A model generated the notes under the pieces. That model was not told where the DNA came from, ran no database searches, and worked only from the letters and a program-made list of their open reading frames with translations. Both the position numbers and the translations under genes were made by a program. A stretch of 64,000 nt of DNA from Algoriphagus oliviformis (GTDB lineage Bacteria > Bacteroidota > Bacteroidia > Cytophagales > Cyclobacteriaceae): positions 455,874-519,873 of the forward strand of contig NZ_JAFKCT010000003.1 in NCBI RefSeq assembly GCF_017254915.1. The letters run 5' to 3'. Shown piece by piece: positions 34,002 to 42,682 of this stretch. Position 1 is the stretch's first letter. Each line of letters starts with the position of its first letter.

Positions 34002-34144
34002 TTTACGAAGTACGATTTACAACCCAGCAGAAAGTTTCGGCATCCGAATCGGAACGGACTCGAATCTCAATTTTCAAATCTCAAACGGAAGGCCGTGCAA
34101 ATGAGCTCAAGAGCGCGTAAATCGTATTTCGTACATCGTACTTA
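34001..34144. repeat. Intergenic inverted-repeat element
   Basis: ATTTACGAAGTACGATTTAC at 34001 is matched in inverse orientation by GTAAATCGTA and CGTACTT within 34117-34143, with about 96 bp of non-coding sequence between. It fills the space between convergent genes and the right arm overlaps the end of the PLP-enzyme gene. It may act as a bidirectional transcription barrier or be a remnant of a small repeat family. Confidence 0.65.
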
Positions 34145-35242
34145 GGCAAGCGCGTGATCCAAATCCTCCAGCAGATCGTCCGTATGCTCCAGGCCCACGG
34201 AGACGCGGAGGAGGTTTTGGGGAGTTTTGGTATCGGGGCCTTCCACGGCGGCGCGGCGCTCGATCAGGCTCTCGACTCCACCCAGGCTGGTTGCGTTGGC
34301 GAAAAGCCGGAGTTTGGACACAACTGCCTCGGCTTCGGAAGCTCCGCCTTTGACCGTGAAGGAAAGCATGCCCCCGAAGCCACTCATCTGTCCAGCGGCG
34401 ATCTCATGGCCGGGATGGTGTTTGAGACCGGGGTAAAAGACTTTCTCGACCTTTGGATGCTGCCCCAGGAAATCCGCCAAAATCATCGCATGCTGTGCGT
34501 GACCCCGCATGCGATAGGCCAGCGTGCGGATGCTTCTGACCAAGTAGTAGCAATCCGTCGGTGAGGGCACCGCTCCGCCTATGTGCTGCACAGCTCGGAT
34601 TTTGTCCCAAAAGGCATTTTTCTCCCGAGTCACCAAAGCCCCTCCCAGGATATCCGAATGTCCGCCAAAATATTTGGTGCTGCTGTGCATGACGATATCG
34701 GAGCCGAGGTCGATGGGATTCTGAAAAACAGGGGTCGCAAAGGTATTGTCACAAGCCAACAAGGCTCCTTGGGCTTTAGCCAAATCGGAGATGGCACGGA
34801 TATCGGAGATTTTCAGGAGGGGATTGGAGGGCGTCTCGACCCAAAAGAGTCGCGTATTCGGCCGAACCGCCCTTTTCACCGCCTCCAGATCCGCCATATC
34901 CACGAAGCTCACCTCGTGAATCCCCGCAAAGAGCACCTTCATCGACTGGGCCAGCCCATGGTACATGTCGTCGGGAGCGATGATGTGTGAGCCTGGTTCC
35001 AAAGCCTGGAACATCGCCGTTCCGGCCGCATTGCCGGATGAAAAAGCCGCGGCATCGGCACCTTTCTCCATCGCTGCCAAAAGATCCTCCAGCGCCGCCC
35101 GGTTGGGATTGTTGGCGCGGGTGTAGATCATCGGCCCGCTGCCATGCTCGAAATTGGTGCTGAGCGTGATCGGCTGGACGATGGGACGGTTGGAATCGGT
35201 CTGCTGTATGCCTCTGTGAATGGTCAGGGTCTCAAATTTCAT
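34142..35242 (-). CDS. Cys/Met-metabolism PLP enzyme (cystathionine gamma-synthase/lyase type)
   Basis: A 366-residue fold-type I PLP enzyme of the trans-sulfuration group. Features: YTRANNPNRAALEDLLAAME, SSGNAAGTAMFQAL in the cofactor-phosphate region, ETPSNPLLKISDI, and the PLP lysine in HSSTKYFGGHSDILGG. The end SVGLEHTDDLLEDLDHAL is typical. Which reaction it runs (gamma-synthase, gamma-lyase or beta-lyase) cannot be told from sequence alone, and no sulfur-metabolism genes are adjacent. The enzyme starts at 35242 with MKFETLTIHRG. Confidence 0.92.
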   Translation of the reverse strand: MKFETLTIHRGIQQTDSNRPIVQPITLSTNFEHGSGPMIYTRANNPNRAALEDLLAAMEKGADAAAFSSGNAAGTAMFQALEPGSHIIAPDDMYHGLAQSMKVLFAGIHEVSFVDMADLEAVKRAVRPNTRLFWVETPSNPLLKISDIRAISDLAKAQGALLACDNTFATPVFQNPIDLGSDIVMHSSTKYFGGHSDILGGALVTREKNAFWDKIRAVQHIGGAVPSPTDCYYLVRSIRTLAYRMRGHAQHAMILADFLGQHPKVEKVFYPGLKHHPGHEIAAGQMSGFGGMLSFTVKGGASEAEAVVSKLRLFANATSLGGVESLIERRAAVEGPDTKTPQNLLRVSVGLEHTDDLLEDLDHALA

Positions 35243-35280
35243 AGTCGGTGAGTTTTCTTTTCATGACTATCCGCAATCTT

Positions 35281-35412
35281 GCCAGTAAGCAAATTCGTTT
35301 CTTCAATCTGGCCTGTCTGCTCAGGCAGGTCGGAAGACCGATGACCGATGCTTCGGTATACGCTACTTCCGTAGCTCCAGTGCTCAGCACAGGCGACCGA
35401 AGTAGGGCAAAG
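35281..35412. repeat. Dispersed intergenic repeat, long copy
   Basis: Holds GCCAGTAAGCAAATTCG near its left end, then GGCAGGTCGGAAGACCGATG, and CGACCGAAGTAGGGCAAA near the right end. The same parts appear inverted at 55321-55388, and the core at 29681. The remaining bases of the 35243-35599 gap are an A+T-rich leader of the sigma gene; no other gene was seen. Confidence 0.75.
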
Positions 35413-35599
35413 CCCCAATTTTAGCGTTCTTTCGGATTGTCTCAGTTACCTACTGGCATAAAAGCGGATAACCATATTTGCTTTTAAATTAGGAAAGTTG
35501 GTCGGCACTTAGCCCGTGTTTTCTAAAAAAACCTTAAAGTCCTCCGCCTGTTCCAACCTTTCGGGACTTTTCAGCCTCTTTTATTCAGAAGACGGATCA

Positions 35600-36130
35600 A
35601 TGGAAAAGCAACAGATAGACTATAGCCTGATCGAGCTGGTGATCGCCCAAGACAGAAAGGCGCAGTTTCAGCTCTTCGAGATGACCAAGCGCATGGTCTA
35701 TTCCCTGGCTTTCCGGATTCTCAACGACGAGGACACGGCGCACGACGTGCTCCAAGACACCTACGTGAAGGTTTTCCAGGAAATCAGAAATCTCAAACAT
35801 CCCGAGGCGCTGATCTCCTGGATGAAGACCATCGCTGCGCGAAAAGCGGTGGAGAGAGCCAAGCGACAGTTTGAGTTTGAAGAGCTGAGCGCAGTGGACG
35901 AGCGGGTCGAAGACCATTTTGAGGCTTGGTTTGACGCGGAGCTGTTGGACCAGGCAATCCGCAGCCTGCCGCCGAGCTCGCGGACGGTGTTCATGCTGGT
36001 GGCGGTGGAGGGCTACCCCCACCAGGAGGCCGCGCGAATGCTCGGCATCAGCGAAAACACCTCCAAGTCCCAGCTGAACTACGCCAGGAAACTGCTGAAA
36101 ACACGAATCAAAACCCTGCTGCAAGCATGA
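35600..36130 (+). CDS. ECF-type RNA polymerase sigma factor (second)
   Basis: A 176-residue sigma-70-family factor. Region 2 is FQLFEMTKRMVYSLAFRIL with DTAHDVLQDTYVKVFQEI and SWMKTIAARKAVERAKR; region 4 has LPPSSRTVFMLVAVEGYPHQ and the helix-turn-helix EAARMLGISENTSKSQLNY. The ATG at 35600 is preferred to the in-frame TTG at 35516, which would add an unrelated 28 residues. It overlaps the downstream gene by 4 bp; that gene encodes its probable membrane regulator. Confidence 0.91.
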   Translation: MEKQQIDYSLIELVIAQDRKAQFQLFEMTKRMVYSLAFRILNDEDTAHDVLQDTYVKVFQEIRNLKHPEALISWMKTIAARKAVERAKRQFEFEELSAVDERVEDHFEAWFDAELLDQAIRSLPPSSRTVFMLVAVEGYPHQEAARMLGISENTSKSQLNYARKLLKTRIKTLLQA

Positions 36131-36837
36131 AAAAGCTACCAGAACACTCGCCCAAAGAAGGCACCTGGGAGAACATCCTCCGGCAGGGCGACTTTGACCT
36201 GCAGTGCCGAAGCCTGCTGGGCAATCTGCCTGACTATGCTCCCAGAGCGGATGCTTGGGCTGAACTCGAAAAAAAACTCTCTAAACGGGAAAAGCCGGTT
36301 TTCTTCGTCTATTGGAAAACGGCCGCCGCAATATCTTTGGTTTTGGCGGCAATGGCTTGGCTTCTCTTGGACTCCCAAAAGATGCCCAAAAGCCAAAGCA
36401 CAGGGCCTGTCCTGAGCCACGGCGCTCCCGAGCAACTATCTGTGCCTGCCGAAAAGCCCTTGGAAAGAGCCGAGCCTATAGAGTCTTCGTCCACTCCTGC
36501 CCTACTTTCAGCCGAGGCGGAGATTCCCAAAGTAAATCCACGCCCGGCCGATCAAGCGGAGGAGAAAACAGATCCGCGACCGGAGCATACTCCAGTCGAA
36601 CTACCCGAGCGGGATCTCCCAAGCCCGAGCCTTGCGATGGCGGAACCAACAATCGAATCCTTACCCTTGGAGACTCGGGATACCCGCCATGAGGTGAGGA
36701 TCTCCTGGGGCATGCAGCCTGAGAAGCCCAAACCCCGGGCGACTTTTGGGATCGGCAGACCGGAAACAACCCAAGAAACGCAGGTCTCCAGGCTAGACAA
36801 GCCTCCGGGAACGATCCGGATCAAATTCAAGAACTAA
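36127..36837 (+). CDS. Probable membrane anti-sigma factor
   Basis: A 236-residue protein with a cytoplasmic N-terminal 60 residues (ENILRQGDFDLQCRSLLGNL), one transmembrane helix at about residues 64-81 (TAAAISLVLAAMAWLLL), and a long Pro/Glu-rich, probably disordered, periplasmic tail. It has no zinc-binding HxxxCxxC motif. The position directly after, and overlapping, a sigma gene supports the anti-sigma role; sequence alone would not. The gene downstream (36866) may be part of the same operon. Confidence 0.7.
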   Translation: MKKLPEHSPKEGTWENILRQGDFDLQCRSLLGNLPDYAPRADAWAELEKKLSKREKPVFFVYWKTAAAISLVLAAMAWLLLDSQKMPKSQSTGPVLSHGAPEQLSVPAEKPLERAEPIESSSTPALLSAEAEIPKVNPRPADQAEEKTDPRPEHTPVELPERDLPSPSLAMAEPTIESLPLETRDTRHEVRISWGMQPEKPKPRATFGIGRPETTQETQVSRLDKPPGTIRIKFKN

Positions 36838-36865
36838 CTCCCTTTCACACATAAATCCCTGAATG

Positions 36866-37624
36866 ATGAAAAGAATCCTACTTCTTATTGGCATCGCCAT
36901 GTCCTTTGCGCAAGGTGTGCTGGCCCAGGAGGCCATCAACAAGCTCTCTGAAAAAAGCGAGCGCTACCTCGACGAAAACTACCCGGTGACGGATACGCTG
37001 GTCTTCAGCTTCCCCAACGAAGGGAAACTGGCCCTGTATTTCAACCACAAGTACTACGACACCGACTCGATTACGGCGGTGTTTCAGCCACTTTTGGAGA
37101 AAGCGACCCGATTCCCGGAGTTTCAGACGCTCGCCTATCGCCTCGACGAAAACTTCCCCGCAACCCAACTAGACCAAGTCAAGTTTGAAATAGAAAAGAA
37201 ATACGTGCCCCATCTGGAAATGCTGGGACTGACCTTTCCGGTCGGGCTGGACTTCACCGGAGGCAACTTCACGCCCGTGGTCGGGTTTCGTGCGATGGTG
37301 CATGTACGGAACAAGGCCTTTGGCGCCTCGATCACCAACACGATCCATTTTCCCACACCGGTGGAAAACAAGCTGCAGGTCAACAGCAACTGGTTTGTCA
37401 ATGCGGAATTTTCCTGGGAGCTCCGCAACATCGACTCCTCCAAGCGTAATACCATCGGGGTGGGCTACCTCCTCAACGACAGCAGCCCCGTCCTTTTCCC
37501 CGGCCACACGATCCAGGCCTACTACAACCGGAAGATCAGCGACAACATTTCCCTCCAAGTCGGCGTCATCGGCACCGACAACCTCAAGACCTTCTATCCC
37601 ACGGTCGGGATTCGATTTTGGTAA
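36866..37624 (+). CDS. Hypothetical outer-membrane beta-barrel protein
   Basis: A 252-residue exported protein; signal ends near LAQ. The region after about residue 110 shows amphipathic beta strands (LGLTFPVGLDFTGGNFTPVV, HTIQAYYNRKISDNISLQVG) and the last residue is Trp after Phe, the mark of outer-membrane barrels. No specific family is recognised. It lies 25 bp after the putative anti-sigma gene and may be a target of that sigma factor. Two ATG codons are adjacent at 36863 and 36866; either could be the start. Confidence 0.75.
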   Translation: MKRILLLIGIAMSFAQGVLAQEAINKLSEKSERYLDENYPVTDTLVFSFPNEGKLALYFNHKYYDTDSITAVFQPLLEKATRFPEFQTLAYRLDENFPATQLDQVKFEIEKKYVPHLEMLGLTFPVGLDFTGGNFTPVVGFRAMVHVRNKAFGASITNTIHFPTPVENKLQVNSNWFVNAEFSWELRNIDSSKRNTIGVGYLLNDSSPVLFPGHTIQAYYNRKISDNISLQVGVIGTDNLKTFYPTVGIRFW

Positions 37625-37660
37625 ACAAAAACGCCAGCGAAAAGCTGGCGTTTTTGTTTA
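37622..37660. terminator. Bidirectional terminator between the barrel gene and DUF4293 gene
   Basis: A 17-bp perfect stem (TAAACAAAAACGCCAGC and its complement) with a GAAAA loop, T-rich on both sides. Confidence 0.9.
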
Positions 37661-37685
37661 GAGGCCAAGACGATGATGTCTTGAT

Positions 37686-37711
37686 TCTAGCGTCTAAAAT
37701 CTAGCGTCTCT
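37686..37711. repeat. CTAGCGTCT intergenic repeat
   Basis: TTCTAGCGTCT occurs with a second CTAGCGTCT 15 bp later. The same word occurs in the 5S-23S spacer at 63841. Confidence 0.55.
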
Positions 37712-38181
37712 TACCTTATCCGATCCACCGAGCGGACGAGCGCTTCGTCTTTTCGGATAAAGCGGTTGGCGACCATATTGCAGACCATCGCCACAAGAAT
37801 CGCCCAAAACCCAATTTTATACGTTCCGGAGACTTCTATCCCCAGCTCGGAGTTGAGCCCGTTGGTCGTCAAAAAGGTCGTAGCCACCAAGCCTACCATC
37901 AGGAGGCTGTTGACCATGTTGAGCATCATCTGGCGGCCACGGTCTTTGTACTGAAAAATGGAAATCAGCGCCAACAGCCCAGCAAAGGCCGCCAGCGCAG
38001 CGAGGTACCACTTGGAGGTAGCGCTGATCACCTCTCCGTCTGCGTCGAGGTTTTCCAGCACAAAAGCATTGAGCTGCCACACCTGTCCTTCGACGGCCTG
38101 CTCCCAGAGTCCGGTACCGATGGTGACACCCATACACACCACCACGAGAAACAAAAAGACGGTTTGAATTCGCTGAATCAT
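37711..38181 (-). CDS. DUF4293 family membrane protein
   Basis: A 156-residue inner-membrane protein with four helices: IQTVFLFLVVVCMGVTIGTG, YLAALAAFAGLLALISIF, MVNSLLMVGLVATTFLTTNG and IGFWAILVAMVCNMVANRFI. This layout and the start MIQRIQTVFL match the Bacteroidetes family DUF4293. I use the ATG at 38181, since the upstream extension is not conserved-looking and overlaps the promoter of truA on the other strand. It is divergent from truA. Function unknown. Confidence 0.84.
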   Translation of the reverse strand: MIQRIQTVFLFLVVVCMGVTIGTGLWEQAVEGQVWQLNAFVLENLDADGEVISATSKWYLAALAAFAGLLALISIFQYKDRGRQMMLNMVNSLLMVGLVATTFLTTNGLNSELGIEVSGTYKIGFWAILVAMVCNMVANRFIRKDEALVRSVDRIR

Positions 38182-38267
38182 TGGTTCTGTTTTTTTTGTG
38201 CAAAGAAAAGCCCAAATCCAGTCAATACCAAGCATCACATCCTCCAAGGGGAATTGGTCGGGAATTG

Positions 38268-38275
38268 TATCTTTG
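38268..38275 (+). promoter_or_regulatory. -7 box of the truA promoter
   Basis: TATCTTTG lies 7 bp before the truA ATG, so the transcript would have a very short leader. No clear -33 element. Confidence 0.5.
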
Positions 38276-38282
38276 CAGCCGT

Positions 38283-39041
38283 ATGGATGAGACCAAGAGG
38301 TATTTTCTGGAATTGAGCTACAAAGGGACCGACTTTCACGGTTGGCAAACGCAGGAAAACGTGATGACGGTGCAGGAATGCCTGGAAAACGCCCTGTCCA
38401 CCTATCTCCGAAAACCGACTCCGATATTGGGGAGCGGGCGCACAGACAAGGGCGTACACGCCAACATGCAGGTGTGCCACTTTGACCACACCGGCCCCGA
38501 GCTCGGGGGAAATTTTCTGAAGGGTCTCAACGCCATCCTTCCCAAGGACATCGCCATCCATTCCATCCGCAGGGTCAAAGAAGATGCCCACGCGCGCTTC
38601 GACGCGGTGCGCCGCTCGTATGTGTACCGCATCATTTTCCGCAAAAACCCGTTTCTAGATCAGTTGGCCTGGCATTGTTTTTACGATCCCGATGTGGAAA
38701 AGATGAACCTGGCCGCCGAGGCCCTGCTCCGGCACGAGGACTTTGAGAGCTTCAGCAAGGTACACACCGACGTCACGCACTTCCGCTGCGACATTATGTC
38801 CGCGCGATGGGAACAAAAAGACGGAGAATTGCTATTTCATATAACCGCAAACCGTTTTTTGCGTGGGATGGTACGGACCATCGTGGGGACCTTGATCGAA
38901 GTGGGGAGGGGCTTTCGCCAGCCCGAGGAGATGGACGAGATCATCCTGTCGCGCAAACGTGCCAACGCCGGAAAAGCCGCCCCTGCCAAAGGCCTTTTCC
39001 TCAACAAAATCGAATATCGAAAAGAAATATACCTAGACTAA
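38283..39041 (+). CDS. truA: tRNA pseudouridine(38-40) synthase
   Basis: A 252-residue enzyme that converts uridines 38-40 of the tRNA anticodon stem to pseudouridine. The start FLELSYKGTDFHGWQTQ and the catalytic Asp55 in GSGRTDKGVHA are diagnostic, with FHITANRFLRGMVRTIVG near the end. The ATG at 38283 gives the normal N-terminus; the open frame upstream is non-coding. It is the first gene of a run with an ABC exporter gene 6 bp downstream. Confidence 0.96.
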   Translation: MDETKRYFLELSYKGTDFHGWQTQENVMTVQECLENALSTYLRKPTPILGSGRTDKGVHANMQVCHFDHTGPELGGNFLKGLNAILPKDIAIHSIRRVKEDAHARFDAVRRSYVYRIIFRKNPFLDQLAWHCFYDPDVEKMNLAAEALLRHEDFESFSKVHTDVTHFRCDIMSARWEQKDGELLFHITANRFLRGMVRTIVGTLIEVGRGFRQPEEMDEIILSRKRANAGKAAPAKGLFLNKIEYRKEIYLD

Positions 39042-39047
39042 CCCGCC

Positions 39048-40820
39048 TTGAGCTTAGAAAAAGAAAAAGAATCGTCTGGCGAAATCGTCGACATGAAGGT
39101 GCTGCGGCAGCTTTACTCCTTTGTGAAGCCTTACCAAAAGCAGTTTTACTTTCTGGTATTTCTCACAGTCGCGCTGGCGGTGTTGGCCCCCACCCGGCCC
39201 TATTTCATCCAAATCGCCATCGACGACTACGTGGCACAGGGCGACACGCCCGGACTCATCCGCATCATCTATATTCTGATCGGGCTGATGGTTCTCCAGG
39301 CCATCGTGCAGTGGGCCCACACCTATTATTCGGGCTGGATCGGACAGGTGATCATCAAGGACATCCGCATCCGACTGTATCGCCACCTGCTGAAGCTGCG
39401 GCTGAAGTTTTTTGACAATACGCCCATAGGCAGGCTGGTCACCCGAAACGTCTCCGACATCGAGACCCTGGCCGACGTGTTCAGCGAGGGCCTGGCCGCC
39501 ATCATTGGTGACCTCCTCCAGATCATCACCATCCTAGGCGTGATGTTTTACATAGACTGGAAGCTGACGCTGGTCAGCTTGAGCACGCTGCCGCTGCTGA
39601 TCATCTCCACGTATGTATTCAAGGAAAAGATCAAGGTCACCTTCAACGACGTGCGAAATGCGGTCTCCAACCTGAACTCTTTCCTACAGGAACACATCAC
39701 CGGGATGAACATCGTGCAGATCTTCAACCGGGAGAAAAGGGAGTACGAAAAATTCAAGGAAATCAACCGCGAGCACCGCTCGGCCCACATCCGCTCGGTG
39801 TTGTATTACTCTATCTATTTTCCCGTGGCGGAGATTATCCAGGCCATCGGTATTGGCCTGGTGGTGTGGTATGGCGCTGTGGGGGTCTTGGGAATGGACC
39901 TACAGATCGGGGTGCTGATCTCCTTCATCATGTACCTGCAGTTGTTTTTCCGGCCGATCCGGATGATCGCCGACCGTTTCAACACCCTGCAAATGGGCGT
40001 GGTGAGCTCCTCCAGGATCTTCAAGCTGCTGGCCAGCACCGAACACATCGCCAACGAAGGCGGCTACAAGCCGGAAAAAATCAAAGGAAACCTCAAGCTG
40101 GAAAACGTCTGGTTTGCCTATGTCAATGAAGACCACGTACTGAAAAACATCAGCTTTGAAGTACAGGCTGGACAGACAGTCGCCTTGGTGGGGGCTACCG
40201 GCGCGGGAAAGTCCTCAATCATCAACCTGATTTCCAGGTTTTACGAAATCAACCAAGGGCAGATCCTGATCGACGGCACGGACATCAGGGAATATGAACT
40301 GGGCACTCTGCGCAAGCACATCGGGGTGGTCCTCCAGGATGTTTTTCTCTTTTCCAACAGCATCTACCACAATATCACGCTGGGAAATCCGTCCATATCC
40401 AAGGAGCAGGTGCTGGAGGCGGCCGAAAACGTCGGCGCCCGAAAGTTCATCGAGCGACTGCCAGGCGGCCTGGACTACAACGTGATGGAGCGGGGCGCGA
40501 CCCTCTCAGTAGGCCAGCGACAGCTGATCTCCTTCGTAAGGGCGATGGTGTACAATCCCGAAATCCTGATTCTGGATGAAGCCACTTCATCAGTGGACTC
40601 AGAAACAGAGGAACTGATCCAGGAGTCCATAGACAAAATGATGAAGGGCCGTACCTCCATCGTGATCGCCCACCGACTCTCCACCATCCAAAAAGCGGAC
40701 AAGATCATCGTCCTCCACAAAGGGGAAATCGTGGAAACAGGAACGCACGACTCCCTCCTCGAGCTGGGCGGATACTACACCCAGCTCCATCAAATGCAAC
40801 TCAAAACGATGGCCATTTAG
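39048..40820 (+). CDS. ABC transporter, fused permease/ATPase (exporter)
   Basis: A 590-residue half-transporter, permease first and ATPase second, which should work as a dimer in the inner membrane. Six transmembrane helices fill about residues 25-320; the nucleotide-binding domain has Walker A GATGAGKSS, signature LSVGQ, Walker B ILILDEATSSVD and H-loop VIAHRLSTI. It is in the MsbA/multidrug exporter group; the substrate is not known. The start is TTG at 39048, 6 bp after truA, and a downstream gene follows at 11 bp. Confidence 0.94.
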   Translation: MSLEKEKESSGEIVDMKVLRQLYSFVKPYQKQFYFLVFLTVALAVLAPTRPYFIQIAIDDYVAQGDTPGLIRIIYILIGLMVLQAIVQWAHTYYSGWIGQVIIKDIRIRLYRHLLKLRLKFFDNTPIGRLVTRNVSDIETLADVFSEGLAAIIGDLLQIITILGVMFYIDWKLTLVSLSTLPLLIISTYVFKEKIKVTFNDVRNAVSNLNSFLQEHITGMNIVQIFNREKREYEKFKEINREHRSAHIRSVLYYSIYFPVAEIIQAIGIGLVVWYGAVGVLGMDLQIGVLISFIMYLQLFFRPIRMIADRFNTLQMGVVSSSRIFKLLASTEHIANEGGYKPEKIKGNLKLENVWFAYVNEDHVLKNISFEVQAGQTVALVGATGAGKSSIINLISRFYEINQGQILIDGTDIREYELGTLRKHIGVVLQDVFLFSNSIYHNITLGNPSISKEQVLEAAENVGARKFIERLPGGLDYNVMERGATLSVGQRQLISFVRAMVYNPEILILDEATSSVDSETEELIQESIDKMMKGRTSIVIAHRLSTIQKADKIIVLHKGEIVETGTHDSLLELGGYYTQLHQMQLKTMAI

Positions 40821-40831
40821 CCATTTCGACT

Positions 40832-41443
40832 ATGTATCACACAACTACAACACCCTTGAAATACCGCGTACTACTGTTGTTTACCCTTTTGCCTTTCTTC
40901 AGCTTTGCCCAAGAGCGAGGCGTCGGCATACGTCTGGGCGAACCCCTTTCCCTGACCTACAAAGACTTTTTCGAGGACTACCTTTCCTACGAAATCATGC
41001 TCGGAGCCGCCGGTGTCAACGGTTCGGACTACTATCGCAAGGACTTCGAAAACAACCCTCCCTCCTCCAACGCCTTCTACCAAAGCCATGCGGCAAACAA
41101 GGGGGTATCCATCAATTTCAGGGTCGCCCTGCATGAGGACATCACCGATGTGTTTGACATCACCCAGGGTTATCTCTTGGCCTATGGCGGCGCAGGCATA
41201 CAGATCCGCACCACCAACGTCGATTACAGCTATTTCCAAAACGCCACCAGTTCGGCGACCCAGCCCCTGATGCGCGAGGAGCGAACCAATTTTGACTTTG
41301 GACCGGAGGCCTTTGCTGGAGCAGAGTACTACTTCGACGAGACCCCGATCAGTGTTTTTGCGGAGGTAGGCCTGTTTTTGGAACTGATCGATCGCATCAA
41401 CGTGAAGGGACAAGGCGGGATAGGAGTTCGCTACCTTTTCTGA
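40832..41443 (+). CDS. Hypothetical secreted outer-membrane protein
   Basis: A 203-residue exported protein; the signal ends near FSFAQ. Aromatic strands such as LSYEIMLGAAGVNGSDYY, VSINFRVALHEDITDVF and ISVFAEVGLFLELIDRI, and the C-terminal GVRYLF, indicate an outer-membrane barrel of about eight strands. No specific family is recognised. It sits 11 bp after the ABC exporter gene and 6 bp before a GyrI-like gene, so it is co-transcribed; whether it works with the exporter is unproven. Confidence 0.75.
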   Translation: MYHTTTTPLKYRVLLLFTLLPFFSFAQERGVGIRLGEPLSLTYKDFFEDYLSYEIMLGAAGVNGSDYYRKDFENNPPSSNAFYQSHAANKGVSINFRVALHEDITDVFDITQGYLLAYGGAGIQIRTTNVDYSYFQNATSSATQPLMREERTNFDFGPEAFAGAEYYFDETPISVFAEVGLFLELIDRINVKGQGGIGVRYLF

Positions 41444-41449
41444 CAAGCC

Positions 41450-41962
41450 ATGAAAAAACTCGGAATCGGGCTGCTGGTCCTTCTCGCGCTGGCCGCGCTT
41501 GCGTATGGTGTATTCATCCAGCTGGGCGGTAGCAATCCCATCGAGCTAAAACTGGTCTCCGCCACTCCTCCTTCCCTTGCGGGGAAGACCTACCGCGGCA
41601 CACCGCAGGACAAGGCATTGGGAGACACCTTCCGCTCCATCGAAACCCTGCAGTCCCTCCATCCCGGAAAAAAAATCCATACCATCTACCTAGTGGAACC
41701 GGCCGGCAAGCTGGACACGATGGAAGTCTTCGTCGGGCTTGACCTGCCTTTTGCACCGGTGGAGCTGGAGCCCAAGACTTTTGCGGAAGCGCGCTACGTC
41801 CTCGCCACGATCAAGGGCAGTCGCTGGGTGATGCCCGGCCCGGACACGGTGAAGGAGGAAATAGAGGCCTTTGCCGAGGAAAACCAGCTGAAGTTGAGCG
41901 GCATTTTCATAGACAGGATAGTCAGCGATACGGAGGTCCAGGTCATCGCTCCGGTGAAATAA
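41450..41962 (+). CDS. Membrane-anchored GyrI-like domain protein
   Basis: A 170-residue protein with an N-terminal anchor helix (GIGLLVLLALAALAYGVFI) and a soluble domain resembling the GyrI/SOUL-like small-molecule-binding fold: AGKTYRGTPQDKALGDTFRS, LDTMEVFVGLDLPFAPV and a C-terminal LSGIFIDRIVSDTEV. The family call is tentative. It ends the truA operon by position. Confidence 0.6.
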   Translation: MKKLGIGLLVLLALAALAYGVFIQLGGSNPIELKLVSATPPSLAGKTYRGTPQDKALGDTFRSIETLQSLHPGKKIHTIYLVEPAGKLDTMEVFVGLDLPFAPVELEPKTFAEARYVLATIKGSRWVMPGPDTVKEEIEAFAEENQLKLSGIFIDRIVSDTEVQVIAPVK

Positions 41963-42034
41963 GAAAAGTTTTGGCGCTTTCACCAACCTTGGCATGATCC
42001 CTGCCGTGAAAATGGAAACGCTAACTTTAACTAT

Positions 42035-42580
42035 ATGAATAAAATACTATCGATTTTTGTGCTGATCGGCTTGGTGGCCTTTCAAGCTTGCGAGGGCCCA
42101 GAGGGTCCCATGGGGCCTCAGGGTGAACAAGGACTACAGGGTGTACCCGGCACCCCAGGAGTAAACATCGTCGGTACTACCTATGAAGCGACAGTCGACT
42201 TTACAGCAGATGGTGGCTGGGGAGTTGTTTTAGCTTTCCCCGAGGAACTGGTGGAAAGTGACGTGATATTGACCTATATACTCTGGGATGTGGACGATGA
42301 ACGACCAATCTGGAGGGCAGTTCCCCAAACGATCTTTTTCCCTGAGGGGCCCCTGGTCTACAATTTTGACTTCACCCAGGTGGACATCCGCCTTTTTCTT
42401 GAAGGCCCTTTAAACAAAGCAACCTTAGACGACGTCTGGACTAAGGAGCAGATCTTCCGCATCGTCGTAGTTCCTTCCGATTTCCCTGATGCAAGAATCG
42501 ATTTCACCGACTATGAGGCAGTAACCAAAATGCTGGGCATCAAAGATTCCGACTTTCAAAAACTTGAAGTAAAAAAATAA
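42035..42580 (+). CDS. Lipoprotein with short collagen-like segment
   Basis: A 181-residue lipoprotein with lipobox AFQAC. Directly after it is a short run of Gly-x-y triplets (GPEGPMGPQGEQGLQGVPG), then a beta-rich domain of unknown kind (GTTYEATVDFTADGGWGVVL). Collagen-like linkers after lipoprotein signals are frequent in Bacteroidetes and may hold the domain away from the membrane. The mature domain is not recognised. Composition is somewhat A+T-richer than neighbours. It has its own terminator. Confidence 0.8.
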   Translation: MNKILSIFVLIGLVAFQACEGPEGPMGPQGEQGLQGVPGTPGVNIVGTTYEATVDFTADGGWGVVLAFPEELVESDVILTYILWDVDDERPIWRAVPQTIFFPEGPLVYNFDFTQVDIRLFLEGPLNKATLDDVWTKEQIFRIVVVPSDFPDARIDFTDYEAVTKMLGIKDSDFQKLEVKK

Positions 42581-42600
42581 TAACAAACCACAACACCATC

Positions 42601-42634
42601 AGCAAAGCCCGGAAATCCGGGCTTTGCTTTTTTA
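42601..42634 (+). terminator. Terminator of the collagen-like lipoprotein gene
   Basis: A perfect 12-bp stem (AGCAAAGCCCGG with its complement) around an AAAT loop, followed by a long T tract. Confidence 0.9.
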
Positions 42635-42648
42635 TTTTTTCGGCGATT

Positions 42649-42678
42649 CTGCCAAAAATAATTTGGCGCTTATCTTTG
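42649..42678 (+). promoter_or_regulatory. Candidate promoter of hemE
   Basis: TATCTTTG (-7) ends 4 bp before the hemE ATG, with CTG 19 nt upstream. As for truA, the transcript would be nearly leaderless. Confidence 0.5.
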
Positions 42679-42682
42679 CGGC

